From the NCBI RefSeq assembly GCF_031085175.1, contig NZ_JAVHUY010000022.1, positions 1 through 64,000 on the forward strand: a stretch of 64,000 nucleotides of DNA, written 5' to 3'. Position 1 is the stretch's first letter, and every line of letters starts with the position of its first letter. The notes under the pieces are model-generated. The model worked only from the letters and a program-made list of their open reading frames with translations, did no database searches and was not told where the DNA came from. Both the position numbers and the translations under genes were made by a program. Origin of the DNA: Phytohabitans maris. Lineage in GTDB: Bacteria; Actinomycetota; Actinomycetes; Mycobacteriales; Micromonosporaceae. Below are positions 9,254-17,325 of this stretch, in pieces.

Positions 9254-10633
9254 TTATTCGGCGGTGCCGAGGTTCTGCTCGAGGGTCTTGCCCTCGTACT
9301 CGGTCCGGAAGATGCCGCGCCGCTGCAGCTCGGGCACGACGAGGTCGACGAACAGGTCCGCGGGGCCGCGGTGGTACGGCGGGAACAGCTGCACGCCGTC
9401 GAAGACCTCGTCCTCCAGCCCGGCCTCCAGGAAGTCGGCGAAGCGTTTGGCGTCGCCGACGAGGATGCCCTGGCCGAAGCGGCGCTTGACGACGAACTGG
9501 TAGACGTCGGCCAGCGTGACGTCCTCGCCCAGCTGGTCGACCACCGTCCTGCGCAGCCATTCCCGGTCGTCGGTGCTGGCGCGCGCGGCGCCGGCCGCCT
9601 GCCGCCGCTGCACCGCCTCGGGGATGAGCGCCTTCAGGGTGTCCGGGCCGATCTTCTCGATGTCCACGACGCTGAAGAAGCGCTCGGTCGGCTTGACGCC
9701 GGCAAGCTCGACGCCGACCGCGCGGCCGATCGCCTCGGGAATCTCCTTGCCGAGGGTGAACTCCTGGACCTGGCGGAACTTCTCCCGGGCTTCCCGGACG
9801 GTCGCGCCGATGTAGAACGTCACGCCCGGCAGGATCTTGAACTTGTCAGGGTCACGCCCACCGGCGGCGATGAGTGCCTTCTGGCGGGCGTACTCCTGCT
9901 TGCCGGCCTCGTGGCCCAGATAGGGCGCGAACCGCGCGTGCGCGTACCGCACGCCGTAGTCGACCGACCGCTGGGAGGCGCCGACGTGGACGTTGGGGAT
10001 GGCCTTCTGGATCGGGCGTACGACGTTGAGCGGGCCCTTGACGACGAAGTGCTCGCCGCTGTAGTCGAGCGGGTGCCAGGACCCGGGCCGCACGAGCTGC
10101 CCCTTGTCCTTGTCGTCGAGCAGGAAGTCTTCGTCCCAGCTGTAGAGCAGCTGGTTGAGCACCTCGGTGAACTCGGCCACCCGCGAGTACTTGGTGTCCT
10201 GGTCGGGCAGTGGCCAGTTCGCGAAGTTGCCGGTCGGGCCGCCTTCCCGGTCGATGCCGGTGACCGCGTTGAACGCGACCCGGCCACCGCTGAAGTTGTC
10301 CAGGGTGGCGAGCTGGCGGGCCACGAAGAACGGGTGCTCGAAGGAGGTGTTGTAGGTCAGCAGGAAGCCGATGTTCTTCGTCTGAGCGGCGGCGAAGCCA
10401 CCGAAGGCGGTGTTGTCCCATCGGAAGATGCGACCCCACCGGTCCGGCTCGGTCGCCAGCGAGCTGCCGGCGAAGACGTAGTCGAGCTTGCCGCGCTCGG
10501 CGATGCGGGCGATGTCGAGGATCACGCTCGGATCCTTCAAGCCGATGTTCGCGGACTCCGGCAGGCGCCACGCGTCGTTGTCCCAGCCAGAACCGTAGGC
10601 CGCCAAACCGATTTTGAGTTGCTTCTTCGCCAC
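9254..10633 (-). CDS. LLM-class flavin monooxygenase, NtaA/SnaA/DszA family
   Basis: A 459-aa bacterial-luciferase-like, FMNH2-dependent monooxygenase. Diagnostic segments are WRLPES near the N-terminus, FEHPFFVARQLATLDNFSGG, and GRVAFNAVTGIDREGGPTGNF, which contains the AFNxVT flavin-site region typical of NtaA/DszA/SnaA enzymes. Members cleave C-S or C-N bonds (dibenzothiophene sulfone, dimethyl sulfone, nitrilotriacetate). It is the first gene of the minus-strand operon, with a GTG start preceded by GGAGC. No flavin reductase is encoded nearby, so reduced FMN must come from elsewhere. The exact substrate is unknown; the rhodanese points to organosulfur. Confidence 0.9.
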   Translation of the reverse strand: MAKKQLKIGLAAYGSGWDNDAWRLPESANIGLKDPSVILDIARIAERGKLDYVFAGSSLATEPDRWGRIFRWDNTAFGGFAAAQTKNIGFLLTYNTSFEHPFFVARQLATLDNFSGGRVAFNAVTGIDREGGPTGNFANWPLPDQDTKYSRVAEFTEVLNQLLYSWDEDFLLDDKDKGQLVRPGSWHPLDYSGEHFVVKGPLNVVRPIQKAIPNVHVGASQRSVDYGVRYAHARFAPYLGHEAGKQEYARQKALIAAGGRDPDKFKILPGVTFYIGATVREAREKFRQVQEFTLGKEIPEAIGRAVGVELAGVKPTERFFSVVDIEKIGPDTLKALIPEAVQRRQAAGAARASTDDREWLRRTVVDQLGEDVTLADVYQFVVKRRFGQGILVGDAKRFADFLEAGLEDEVFDGVQLFPPYHRGPADLFVDLVVPELQRRGIFRTEYEGKTLEQNLGTAE

Positions 10634-11440
10634 CTCTGGTGCTCCTCATATGGTTGCTGATCGCCTGCGGCGGGCACGGGTCTGCCTTCCCGCGGACCCG
10701 ACGGACCGGCGGCGCGACCCGGACCGAGGCGACGGACGCGGCCGGTCAACCCGCCCACGGTCACCGCCGAATTTCCTACTGAGCCTATAGGCTTTGCAGG
10801 GTTTTTGATCTGTGACCTGGGTCACCGACCCGACCAATACCCTTGTCGGCGGCGGGCTCCGGGCGACAAAGCCCTAGTTGACACATAGGAGAAGTCGGGT
10901 GATCCTGAGATCCCGACGGGCGACTCCCCGCTCGAGCCCGAGGACAAGGTGCTGGCCCGGCAGCGGTAGGTCAGACGTACCGATCAGGCGGTGTCGCGAA
11001 TCCGATGGAAAAGCCCCGGTGCGGTAAACAGAAAAATGGTTCCAACATCTTGGGTCTTCGAGTAACAATGGCAAGTTGACCGTTGGCGAAGTGGCCAATG
11101 TGGACACAGATCTACTCGGCCAGGCTTGCCCGGCTTCGATGGCCGCTGGTAGTCTCGCGTCAGGTAATTGAAGTGCCTCTAGGTCTCGGCGGGGGAGACT
11201 TACGTTGGATGCGTTGTTCATGAGGCTGAAATTCCAAGAGCGCTTCGGGCGCTTTCTTGAGCATCCCTTCTTGGTCCATAGAGGGGCGTTGTCAGCCTTC
11301 TCATGGCGCCTGATCCACTGGTCATCGCTCCGCGGCACCTTGTGAGGTAGGCGGTCGCACGGGTCGCGTCGTCCGCTGGCTCGGGGCGAATCTTCCTGCC
11401 CGGTGCGGGGCGATCCTGTTTCCTGCGGAGAAGGAGAGCC
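10634..11440. promoter_or_regulatory. Divergent intergenic region with operator-like palindromes
   Basis: About 800 bp separate the sulfur-type operon (minus) from the StrR-like regulator (plus). Two perfect palindromes lie near the minus-strand gene: AGCCTATAGGCT at 10782-10793 and GTGACCTGGGTCAC at 10812-10825. The first contains a TATAGG that could serve as a minus-strand -10. A third imperfect repeat, CCTA-N9-TAGG, spans 10873-10889. On the plus strand TTGACC (11076-11081) with TGTGGA 17 nt later is a weak promoter candidate for the regulator. The region is less GC-rich than the genes. An antisense frame at 10874-11338 has no coding character and is not called. Confidence 0.45.
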
Positions 11441-12475
11441 ATGGGTTCCGACGTCGTGTCAGGAAGCCCTCAGGGAGGGCCCTATTCAGGTACGGGGTAC
11501 GGGTACGACGAAGGCGTCGTGAGGGTGCCGGTCGGGGAGCTCCGGTTGGCGGACACCCCCAGGTTGGGCGGCGTCGACCACGGTCACGTGCGTGCCCTGT
11601 CCGAGGTCGTGGAGTGTCTGCCGCCCATCTCGGTGCACCGCCAGACGATGTCCGTCATCGACGGCATGCATCGCCTGCTCGCGGCCCGCCTGCGCCGGCG
11701 CGAGCACATCGAGGTCAGGTTCTTCGCCGGTACCCGGCAGGCGGCCTTCCTGCTCGCCGTCCGGGCCAACGTGGCGCACGGGCTGCCGTTGACACTGCAC
11801 GACCGGCAGGTCGCCGCGGCGCGGATCGTCCGGGCCGATCCCAAGCTCTCCGACCGGTTCGTCGCGGCGACCACCGGTCTGGCCGCCAAGACCATAGCGG
11901 CGATCCGCGGTCGCGCCGGCGGGCAGGGCGCGCCGGTCCGGGTCGGGCGCGACGGCCGGGCACGGCCGCTGAGCACGGCGGAGGGGCGGCGCATCGCCGG
12001 ACGCGCCATCGCGGACCGGCCCGATCTCTCGCTACGGGAGATCGCTCGGGCGGCCGGGATATCGGTAGGCACGGTGCGCGACGTGCGCGCACGGGTCCTC
12101 GCCGGGGAGGACCCGGTGCCCGGCCGGCAGCGCGGAGGCGCCAGCGAGTTCGCGCACCTCGACGCGGACGGCGACGCGCTGGCTCCGGAGCTGGCGGACG
12201 TCGAGTCGATCCTCGACGGGCTGCGTCGCGATCCGTCCCTGCGATACAGCGACTCGGGCCGGACGCTGCTGCGCTGGCTGGCGTGGGCGATGGACGCCAC
12301 CCGGCGGCCGGAGGCGATCGAGGGCGTCCCGCCGCACTGTGCGGTGTTGGTCGGGAAGATCGCCCGCGGATACGCCGAGTCGTGGCTGGAGATCGCCCGC
12401 GAGATGGAGCGCCGGACCGGCGAGGCGGAGCCGGTCGGAAGCCGGCCGTCGCATGCCCGGTCCAGCGCGGCCTGA
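11441..12475 (+). CDS. StrR/NovG-type ParB-fold pathway regulator
   Basis: A 344-aa DNA-binding protein with an N-terminal ParB/Srx-like domain (LSEVVECLPPISVHRQT, VIDGMHRLLAARLR) and a central helix-turn-helix region (LSDRFVAATTGLAAKTIAAIR). A second HTH-like stretch is LSLREIARAAGISVGTVRDV. This layout and length match StrR and NovG, pathway-specific activators of antibiotic clusters, rather than chromosome-partition ParB. ATG with AAGGAGA 7 nt upstream. It probably activates the polyketide/deoxysugar operons. A large inverted repeat with an 11-nt spacer lies just after its stop codon and may be its own type of target. Confidence 0.85.
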   Translation: MGSDVVSGSPQGGPYSGTGYGYDEGVVRVPVGELRLADTPRLGGVDHGHVRALSEVVECLPPISVHRQTMSVIDGMHRLLAARLRRREHIEVRFFAGTRQAAFLLAVRANVAHGLPLTLHDRQVAAARIVRADPKLSDRFVAATTGLAAKTIAAIRGRAGGQGAPVRVGRDGRARPLSTAEGRRIAGRAIADRPDLSLREIARAAGISVGTVRDVRARVLAGEDPVPGRQRGGASEFAHLDADGDALAPELADVESILDGLRRDPSLRYSDSGRTLLRWLAWAMDATRRPEAIEGVPPHCAVLVGKIARGYAESWLEIAREMERRTGEAEPVGSRPSHARSSAA

Positions 12476-12481
12476 CCACGT

Positions 12482-12520
12482 ACGGTGTGCAACCGCTGAC
12501 TTTCGCCGGTTGCACACCGT
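12482..12520. promoter_or_regulatory. 14-bp perfect inverted repeat, 11-nt spacer
   Basis: The arms ACGGTGTGCAACCG (12482-12495) and CGGTTGCACACCGT (12507-12520) are perfectly complementary around an 11-nt loop. The repeat starts 7 nt after the StrR-like stop codon and lies about 90 nt before the sugar ketoreductase start. StrR and NovG bind inverted repeats whose half-sites are separated by exactly 11 nt, so this may be a binding site. No T-run follows, which argues against a simple terminator, although an attenuator hairpin remains possible. The half-site sequence differs from the published StrR consensus. Confidence 0.5.
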
Positions 12521-12524
12521 CCCG

Positions 12525-12589
12525 CCGGCGGCCGGGCTCCCACCGTGCAAGGCGGCGGCCGGGCTCCCATCGCGCAAGGCGGCGGCCGG
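12525..12589. repeat. 27-bp tandem repeat, about 2.4 copies
   Basis: A GC-rich unit beginning GCGGCGGCCGGGCTCCCA is repeated at 12525-12551 and 12552-12578, with a third partial copy to 12589. Copies differ at a few bases. It sits between the inverted repeat and the GTG of the sugar ketoreductase, so it forms part of that gene's 5' untranslated region. It probably arose by slippage. No function is apparent. Confidence 0.8.
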
Positions 12590-12607
12590 CCGAAAGAGGC
12601 GGGGCGC

Positions 12608-13603
12608 GTGAGGCCGCCGTCCTCGCCGGAGCCGCTCCGGTTCGGCCTCCTGGGGTGTGCCGACATCGCGTGGCGCCGGGTGCTGCCGGCCATGCGCGCC
12701 GACGACAGCGTGCGCCTCGTCGCTGTGGCCAGCCGTGACCCGGCCAAGGCGACCAGGTTCGCCGAGCGGTTCGGTGCCGAGGCGGTCGTCGGGTACGACG
12801 CGCTCCTGGAACGGCCGGACATCGACGCCGTCTACCTGCCGTTGCCGCCTTCGCTGCACCGGCTGTGGACCGCCCGTGCGCTCGCCGCCGGCAGGCACGT
12901 GCTGGTCGAGAAGCCGTTGACCATGCGCGCGCGGCACACCGCCGCGCTGTACGAGTCGGCCGCGGCGCTGGGTCTGGTCCTGCGGGAGAACGTGATGTTC
13001 GTGCACCACGCGCAGCACTCCGTGGTGCGGACGCTGGTGGACGGTGGGGCGATCGGGCAGGTGCGCTCCTTCTCCAGCACGTTCGCGATCCCGCCGCGAC
13101 CGTCCGACGACATCCGCTACGAGGCGCGGCTGGGAGGCGGCGCCCTGTACGACATCGCCGTGTATCCCATCCGCGCCGCGATGCTGCTGCTGCGGGATCC
13201 GCTGAGCGTCGTGGGCGCGGTCCTGCGCCTGGACAGAGCGCGTCGGGTCGTGCTCTCCGGGAGCGTGCTGCTCCGGACGCCGACCGGGGTCGCCGCGCGG
13301 CTCGAGTTCGGGATGGAGCACACCTACCGGACCGAGTACCGGTTGGTGGGCAGCGCCGGCCGGCTCACGCTGGACCGGGCGTTCTCGCCGCCCGCCGATC
13401 ACCGGCCGGTGGTCCGGATCGATCGTGGCGGGCGTATCGAGGAAGTGACCCTCGCCCCCGACGACCAGGTCGCCAACACCATCCGTGCGTTCCGTGCCGC
13501 GGTCCTGGACGGTGCCGCCCGGGGCGGTCCCGTCGACGCCGCCGTCACCCAGGCGCGGTTGATCGACGAAGTGCGCGCGCGGGCCGAGATCGTACCGGTC
13601 TGA
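12608..13603 (+). CDS. Gfo/Idh/MocA oxidoreductase, likely NDP-sugar C-3 ketoreductase
   Basis: A 331-aa NAD(P)-dependent dehydrogenase. The Rossmann motif is LRFGLLGCADIAWRRVLP and the conserved catalytic-site Lys is in HVLVEKPLT. Members associated with deoxysugar clusters (KijD10 type) reduce the 3-keto group of dTDP-sugars. The GTG at 12608 was chosen because an upstream frame extends only into the tandem repeats. The proposed role is reduction of a 3-keto-6-deoxyhexose made by the 4,6-dehydratase and 3,4-ketoisomerase at 25-26.5 kb. Assignment of the position reduced is inference. Confidence 0.78.
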   Translation: MRPPSSPEPLRFGLLGCADIAWRRVLPAMRADDSVRLVAVASRDPAKATRFAERFGAEAVVGYDALLERPDIDAVYLPLPPSLHRLWTARALAAGRHVLVEKPLTMRARHTAALYESAAALGLVLRENVMFVHHAQHSVVRTLVDGGAIGQVRSFSSTFAIPPRPSDDIRYEARLGGGALYDIAVYPIRAAMLLLRDPLSVVGAVLRLDRARRVVLSGSVLLRTPTGVAARLEFGMEHTYRTEYRLVGSAGRLTLDRAFSPPADHRPVVRIDRGGRIEEVTLAPDDQVANTIRAFRAAVLDGAARGGPVDAAVTQARLIDEVRARAEIVPV

Positions 13604-13859
13604 GCGCCGCTCGCCGTCCCGCTCCGTCGCGACGACCAGCACCGTCCACAGTGGCCGTTGGGCGGTCCCGACGCCGCGCGACCTCCGGCCCTGCCGTGCC
13701 CGAGCCGGATATGGGGCAGGTGAAACGGTCGCGGCCGAGGCCGGTGACACCGGGGTGAAGCCGGTGGCCGGCAGGATGGCTTGAGTGTTGGTGGATAGCG
13801 CTTCGAGTACTTCTGACGAGCCTCATCACGAGATCACGACAATGGGAGAGGGGCTGACC

Positions 13860-14912
13860 ATGCCACCGGGAAGTACTGACGCGCGCGATACCGCACGGTC
13901 CATACTCGACGTCGCGTTTGGTGCCGCCGCCGCGGGCACCCTGCTGGCCGCGACAAGGCTGGGTGTGGCCGATGCGCTGGACGACGAACCGGCGCACGTG
14001 TCGGACCTCGCCGGCCGTACCCGCACCGATCCGGACGCGCTCGACCGCCTGCTGCGCGCCCTCACCCAGCAGGGAATCTTCGAAGAGGTCGAGGAGGGTT
14101 GGTACCGGCACACCGAGTCGTCCCGGGCGCTTCGCGAGGACGCGCCCGACAGCCTCCGGTACATGGTCCTCTGGCTCGGCGCCGAGTGGACCTGGCGTGC
14201 CTGGCCGCTGCTCGCGGAGGCGGTCCGGCGCGGCGGTCCGGTGACGGAGGATCTCTTCGGCAAGGGCTTCTACGCTTACCTCAAGCAGGACACTCCCGAA
14301 GAGGAGCGCAACTTCATGCGGGCCATGACACAGTCGAGCGAGCGCTCGTCGTCGGCCGTGGTCGAGGTCCTGGACATGCGGGGCGTGCGCCGCGTGGCGG
14401 ACATCGGCGGCGGGCAGGGACACCTGCTGCGCAAGCTGCTGGAACGGCACCCGGGCGCGCACGGCGTGCTGCTCGACCTCGAGACCGTGGTGCCCAACGT
14501 CGACCCGGCCCTGCGCCGGGAGCCGCTCAGCCAGCGGTGCGACATCGTGGCCGGAGACTTCTTGAGCGAGGTGCCCGGTAACGCGGACCTCTATATCCTC
14601 AAGAACATCGTCGAGGGCCCCGACGAGAGCTCGGTCGCGGTATTGCGCAACATCGCGGCCGCGGCTAGGCCCGGTGCCCGGATCGCGGTCGTGAGCACGC
14701 TTCTGGACACCGGCGCCGACGAGATGAGGATAACCGTCGGGTGGGATCTCACCCTGCTGCTCAACGTGGGTGGGAAGAAGCACCGTGCCCGGGATCTCGT
14801 CGGCATCTTCGAGAAGGTCGGCCTCACCGTGCTGAGCAGCCGTGCCATCCCGGGAACGCTGCCGACGCTGCACCTCTTCGAGTGCGTCGTGCCGGTCGCC
14901 GGCCGGTCCTGA
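13860..14912 (+). CDS. O-methyltransferase (acetylserotonin-OMT-like)
   Basis: A 350-aa SAM-dependent methyltransferase with an N-terminal winged-helix dimerisation domain (about residues 10-100) and a Rossmann catalytic domain carrying motif I VADIGGGQGHLL. Related enzymes methylate phenolic hydroxyls of aromatic polyketides. An expected general-base His is not obvious: the segment LYILKNIVEGPDESS has Asn-Ile where LKRVLHDWDD is usual, so the enzyme may use a different base. I prefer the ATG at 13860, with GAGAGGGG upstream, over one 75 nt earlier. It precedes the SARP by 109 nt. Confidence 0.85.
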   Translation: MPPGSTDARDTARSILDVAFGAAAAGTLLAATRLGVADALDDEPAHVSDLAGRTRTDPDALDRLLRALTQQGIFEEVEEGWYRHTESSRALREDAPDSLRYMVLWLGAEWTWRAWPLLAEAVRRGGPVTEDLFGKGFYAYLKQDTPEEERNFMRAMTQSSERSSSAVVEVLDMRGVRRVADIGGGQGHLLRKLLERHPGAHGVLLDLETVVPNVDPALRREPLSQRCDIVAGDFLSEVPGNADLYILKNIVEGPDESSVAVLRNIAAAARPGARIAVVSTLLDTGADEMRITVGWDLTLLLNVGGKKHRARDLVGIFEKVGLTVLSSRAIPGTLPTLHLFECVVPVAGRS

Positions 14913-15021
14913 CCGCGTCCACCCCCCGGGTACACCGACGGGAGGAGGCCCAGGCGTGTGTCGCCCTCAGCCGTCGCAGGAGCTTGCCAGGACGTTTCAC
15001 CGAAGGAGGAGGAGGCTTCTG

Positions 15022-15816
15022 ATGAACTTCAATGTTCTGGGTACGTTCGAGGTGGTGCACAACGGGGTGGTCAGCAGCCCCACGGCGCCGAAAGTCTGCC
15101 AGGTCCTCGCCCTGCTCCTGCTGGCCGATCAACCCGTGCCCCGCGAGTCGCTCATCGAGGAGCTGTGGGTCGACCGGCCGCCGCGGAGCGCCGTCACCAC
15201 GTGCCAGACGTACATCTACCAGATCCGCAAGTACCTTGCGGAGATGGGCGCGCCGCGCGACGGGATGGACGTCCTCAGCACCCACCCGTCCGGCTACGTG
15301 CTCCGGGCCCGCCGCCCGGACGTCGACGCGCGCCGCTTCGAGGACCTCGTCGAGGGCGCCCGCGCGGTGGCCGCCGAGGACCCGGTCGGCGCGGCCCGGA
15401 TGGTGCGCCGAGCCTTGCGGACCTGGCGCGGCGCGCCCCTGTCCAACCTGATCCTCGGCCCACTGCTGCGGGTACACGTCTCGCATCTGGAGGAGCAGTA
15501 CCTGCGTGCCTGGGAGATCTGCATCGAACTGGAGATGCGCATGGGGCGGCATCGCGAGCTGATCGGTGAGCTGAAGACCCTCGCCGCCATGCATCCGTTC
15601 AAGGAGTGGTTTCACGGCCAGCTCATGCTCGCCCTGCACCGATCCGGCCGGCGGGTCGAGGCGCTGAACGTGTACCAGAAACTCCATCGGATCCTCCGGG
15701 AGGAGCTGGGCCTCGGGCCGTCTCTGGAGATCCGGCAGCTGCACCAGCAGATCCTGTCCGGTGTGGAGGAGCAGACCGCCGGTCAGGTTCAGCTCCAAGG
15801 CCTACGCGGCGCTTGA
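15022..15816 (+). CDS. SARP-family transcriptional activator
   Basis: A 264-aa Streptomyces-antibiotic-regulatory-protein of DnrI/ActII-ORF4 size. The N-terminal OmpR-like winged helix (about residues 1-95) includes APKVCQVLALLLLADQPVP and LIEELWVDRPPRSAVTTCQT. The rest is the bacterial transcriptional activator (BTAD) domain, ending with HRILREELGLGPSLEIRQLH. The ATG is preceded by a very strong AAGGAGGAGGAGG that decides the start. It very likely activates the polyketide biosynthetic genes. Two regulators (this and the StrR-like protein) in one cluster suggest layered control. Confidence 0.93.
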   Translation: MNFNVLGTFEVVHNGVVSSPTAPKVCQVLALLLLADQPVPRESLIEELWVDRPPRSAVTTCQTYIYQIRKYLAEMGAPRDGMDVLSTHPSGYVLRARRPDVDARRFEDLVEGARAVAAEDPVGAARMVRRALRTWRGAPLSNLILGPLLRVHVSHLEEQYLRAWEICIELEMRMGRHRELIGELKTLAAMHPFKEWFHGQLMLALHRSGRRVEALNVYQKLHRILREELGLGPSLEIRQLHQQILSGVEEQTAGQVQLQGLRGA

Positions 15817-15885
15817 CCCGCCGCTGGCGGATCCGTCCACAGCGGACCGGGTCCGCGACGGCGCGGTACCCGCGACCGGCGAAGC

Positions 15886-16227
15886 TCAGCGGGGTGGGTC
15901 GAGCTGGCTCCACAGCCGGCGCTCCACCGCCGACGGTGCGACGCCGGGCGTCACGCGCTCCGGGTGCGCCGGCATCGGGCCCGCGTCGCCGGCCGGCGGG
16001 CGCTGGCAGGGGCAGCCGCCCCGAACGGGCACCTGCTTCGCGGGGCGCCGCGGTCCGCGGCGCCACTGCCCCCGGCGGGTCCACTGCACCGGCGCCACCG
16101 GCCCCATGCTGTATCCGACGACGATCAGCCCGTCGTACAGGTACTCGGCCGCGAACCGCACCGCCGCCCACAGGCGGTGGCGCACCGACCGCCGCCGCCG
16201 GGGGCAGCTCTCGCACATGCCGTCCAT
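15886..16227 (-). CDS. Small DUF6059-like protein
   Basis: A 113-aa basic protein. Its ATG forms a TGATG junction with the ABM monooxygenase stop, so it is translationally coupled. The N-terminal third is Arg-rich and Cys-containing (MCESCPRRRR), the middle holds an amphipathic stretch AAEYLYDGLIVVGYSMG, and the C-terminus PAHPERVTPG...AVERRLWSQL resembles the HPERL-xP...LxxxErxLWxxL tail I associate with DUF6059 proteins of actinomycete clusters. Function of that family is unknown. The family call is from memory of its pattern and needs a profile search. Confidence 0.6.
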   Translation of the reverse strand: MDGMCESCPRRRRSVRHRLWAAVRFAAEYLYDGLIVVGYSMGPVAPVQWTRRGQWRRGPRRPAKQVPVRGGCPCQRPPAGDAGPMPAHPERVTPGVAPSAVERRLWSQLDPPR

Positions 16228-16556
16228 CACCGCTCCGCGGGTGCCGGCATCGAGGCGAACCGGGCCGAGACCCGGAAGGTTTCGAACGGCCGGGCGCGCT
16301 GACGGTCCTGGTACGGCCGCAGCGGCTCGGTGATGTCGCGGTGGGCCGGCTCGGTCTCCCACGCCTTGTAGGCCGCCATGTCCGCCCATTCGCTGACGAT
16401 GACGAGGCTGTCCGGCTCGTCCTGGGAGAGCAGCAGCCGGGCAGAGAGCAGACCGGGCTGGCCGCGCAGCCGCTCGCTCACGCCCAGGAACGCCTCCCGT
16501 ACCGCCTCGGTGCCGGTGTCGCCGGCGCGATACCAGGTCAGCACCACGACCCGCAC
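16227..16556 (-). CDS. Antibiotic biosynthesis monooxygenase (ABM) domain protein
   Basis: A 109-aa dimeric alpha/beta-barrel protein. The pattern VVVLTWYRAG...QPGLLSARLLLSQDEPDSLVIVSEW...AYKAWE is typical of ABM enzymes. Cofactor-free relatives such as TcmH and ActVA-ORF6 oxidise anthrones to quinones. I chose the GTG at 16556 because GGAGG (16565-16569, minus strand) lies 8 nt upstream, within the end of the SDR gene. An ATG 21 nt further up would overlap the SDR. A second ABM-like protein is encoded at 30.8 kb, so two oxidations or one structural role are possible. Confidence 0.82.
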   Translation of the reverse strand: MRVVVLTWYRAGDTGTEAVREAFLGVSERLRGQPGLLSARLLLSQDEPDSLVIVSEWADMAAYKAWETEPAHRDITEPLRPYQDRQRARPFETFRVSARFASMPAPAER

Positions 16557-16557
16557 G

Positions 16558-17295
16558 TCAGATACCTCCGTCCACATTGATCGTCTGTCCGGTGACGTAC
16601 CGGGACAGGTCGCTGGCCAGGAACAGCACCACGTCCGCGACCTCCGCCGGCTCGCCGATGCGGTGCAGCGCCGTCAGAGCGCGGTACCGCGCACGCTGGG
16701 TGTCGTCCAGCCCCGCGGCGGCGTCGGTGTCGATCACCCCCGGGGCGACGACGTTGACCCGGATGCCGTCCGGCCCGAGCTCCTTGGCCAGCGACCGGGT
16801 CAGTCCGACGAGGCCGGCTTTCGCCGCCGTGTAGTGCGTGCGCAGCGGCACGCCGGCCGAAGCCGCCCGGGACCCGATCAGCACGATAGACCCGCGCGCC
16901 GTCAGCAACGGCAGGGACTGCCGGACCACCTGGAACGGCCCGGTGAGGTTGCTGTCCACGATCCGCCGCCACTCATCGAGGTCGAGGTCCCGGAACGGTA
17001 CGTGGCTGATCAGCGCCGCGTTGCTGACGACCAGGTCGACAGTGGACAGATGCTCCTGGCAGCGGTCGACGAAGCGGGTCACGTCGGTGGACTGCCCGAC
17101 GTCGGCGCGCATGACCAGGTGCCGGTCGTCGATCGCGGCCAGTTCCTTGTCCAAGCTCCGGGCCGCCTGCTCGTCGGAGCGGTAGCAGGTCGCCACGCTG
17201 ACCCCGGCGCGGGCCAGCGCCAGGACGATGGCACGGCCGATGCCCCGGGTACCGCCGGTCACGACAGCGGTACGTCCCTTGATTTCCAGATCCAT
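16558..17295 (-). CDS. SDR ketoreductase (FabG-like, polyketide KR)
   Basis: A 245-aa short-chain dehydrogenase. The cofactor motif is VVTGGTRGIGRAI, and the catalytic Ser, Tyr and Lys are in GSIVLIGSRAASAGVP and YTAAKAGLVG. The C-terminal VTGQTINVDGGI is the FabG signature. In aromatic polyketide clusters such enzymes reduce a ketone of the nascent poly-beta-keto chain or act later on a cyclised intermediate. It lies between the methyltransferase and ABM genes in a four-gene minus-strand operon. Confidence 0.88.
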   Translation of the reverse strand: MDLEIKGRTAVVTGGTRGIGRAIVLALARAGVSVATCYRSDEQAARSLDKELAAIDDRHLVMRADVGQSTDVTRFVDRCQEHLSTVDLVVSNAALISHVPFRDLDLDEWRRIVDSNLTGPFQVVRQSLPLLTARGSIVLIGSRAASAGVPLRTHYTAAKAGLVGLTRSLAKELGPDGIRVNVVAPGVIDTDAAAGLDDTQRARYRALTALHRIGEPAEVADVVLFLASDLSRYVTGQTINVDGGI

Positions 17296-17325
17296 GGTTG
17301 CCTCGCAGGAGAGTCCGGTGGGGGA

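Noticed and set aside
10874-11338. A 154-codon minus-strand frame in the regulator intergenic region
   Set aside because: No recognisable domain, no ribosome site, poor coding composition, and it covers likely promoter DNA.
15623-16216. A 197-codon minus-strand frame overlapping the DUF6059-like gene
   Set aside because: Gly/Arg/Pro-rich shadow. The coupled frame starting at 16227 has a better start and family-like C-terminus.
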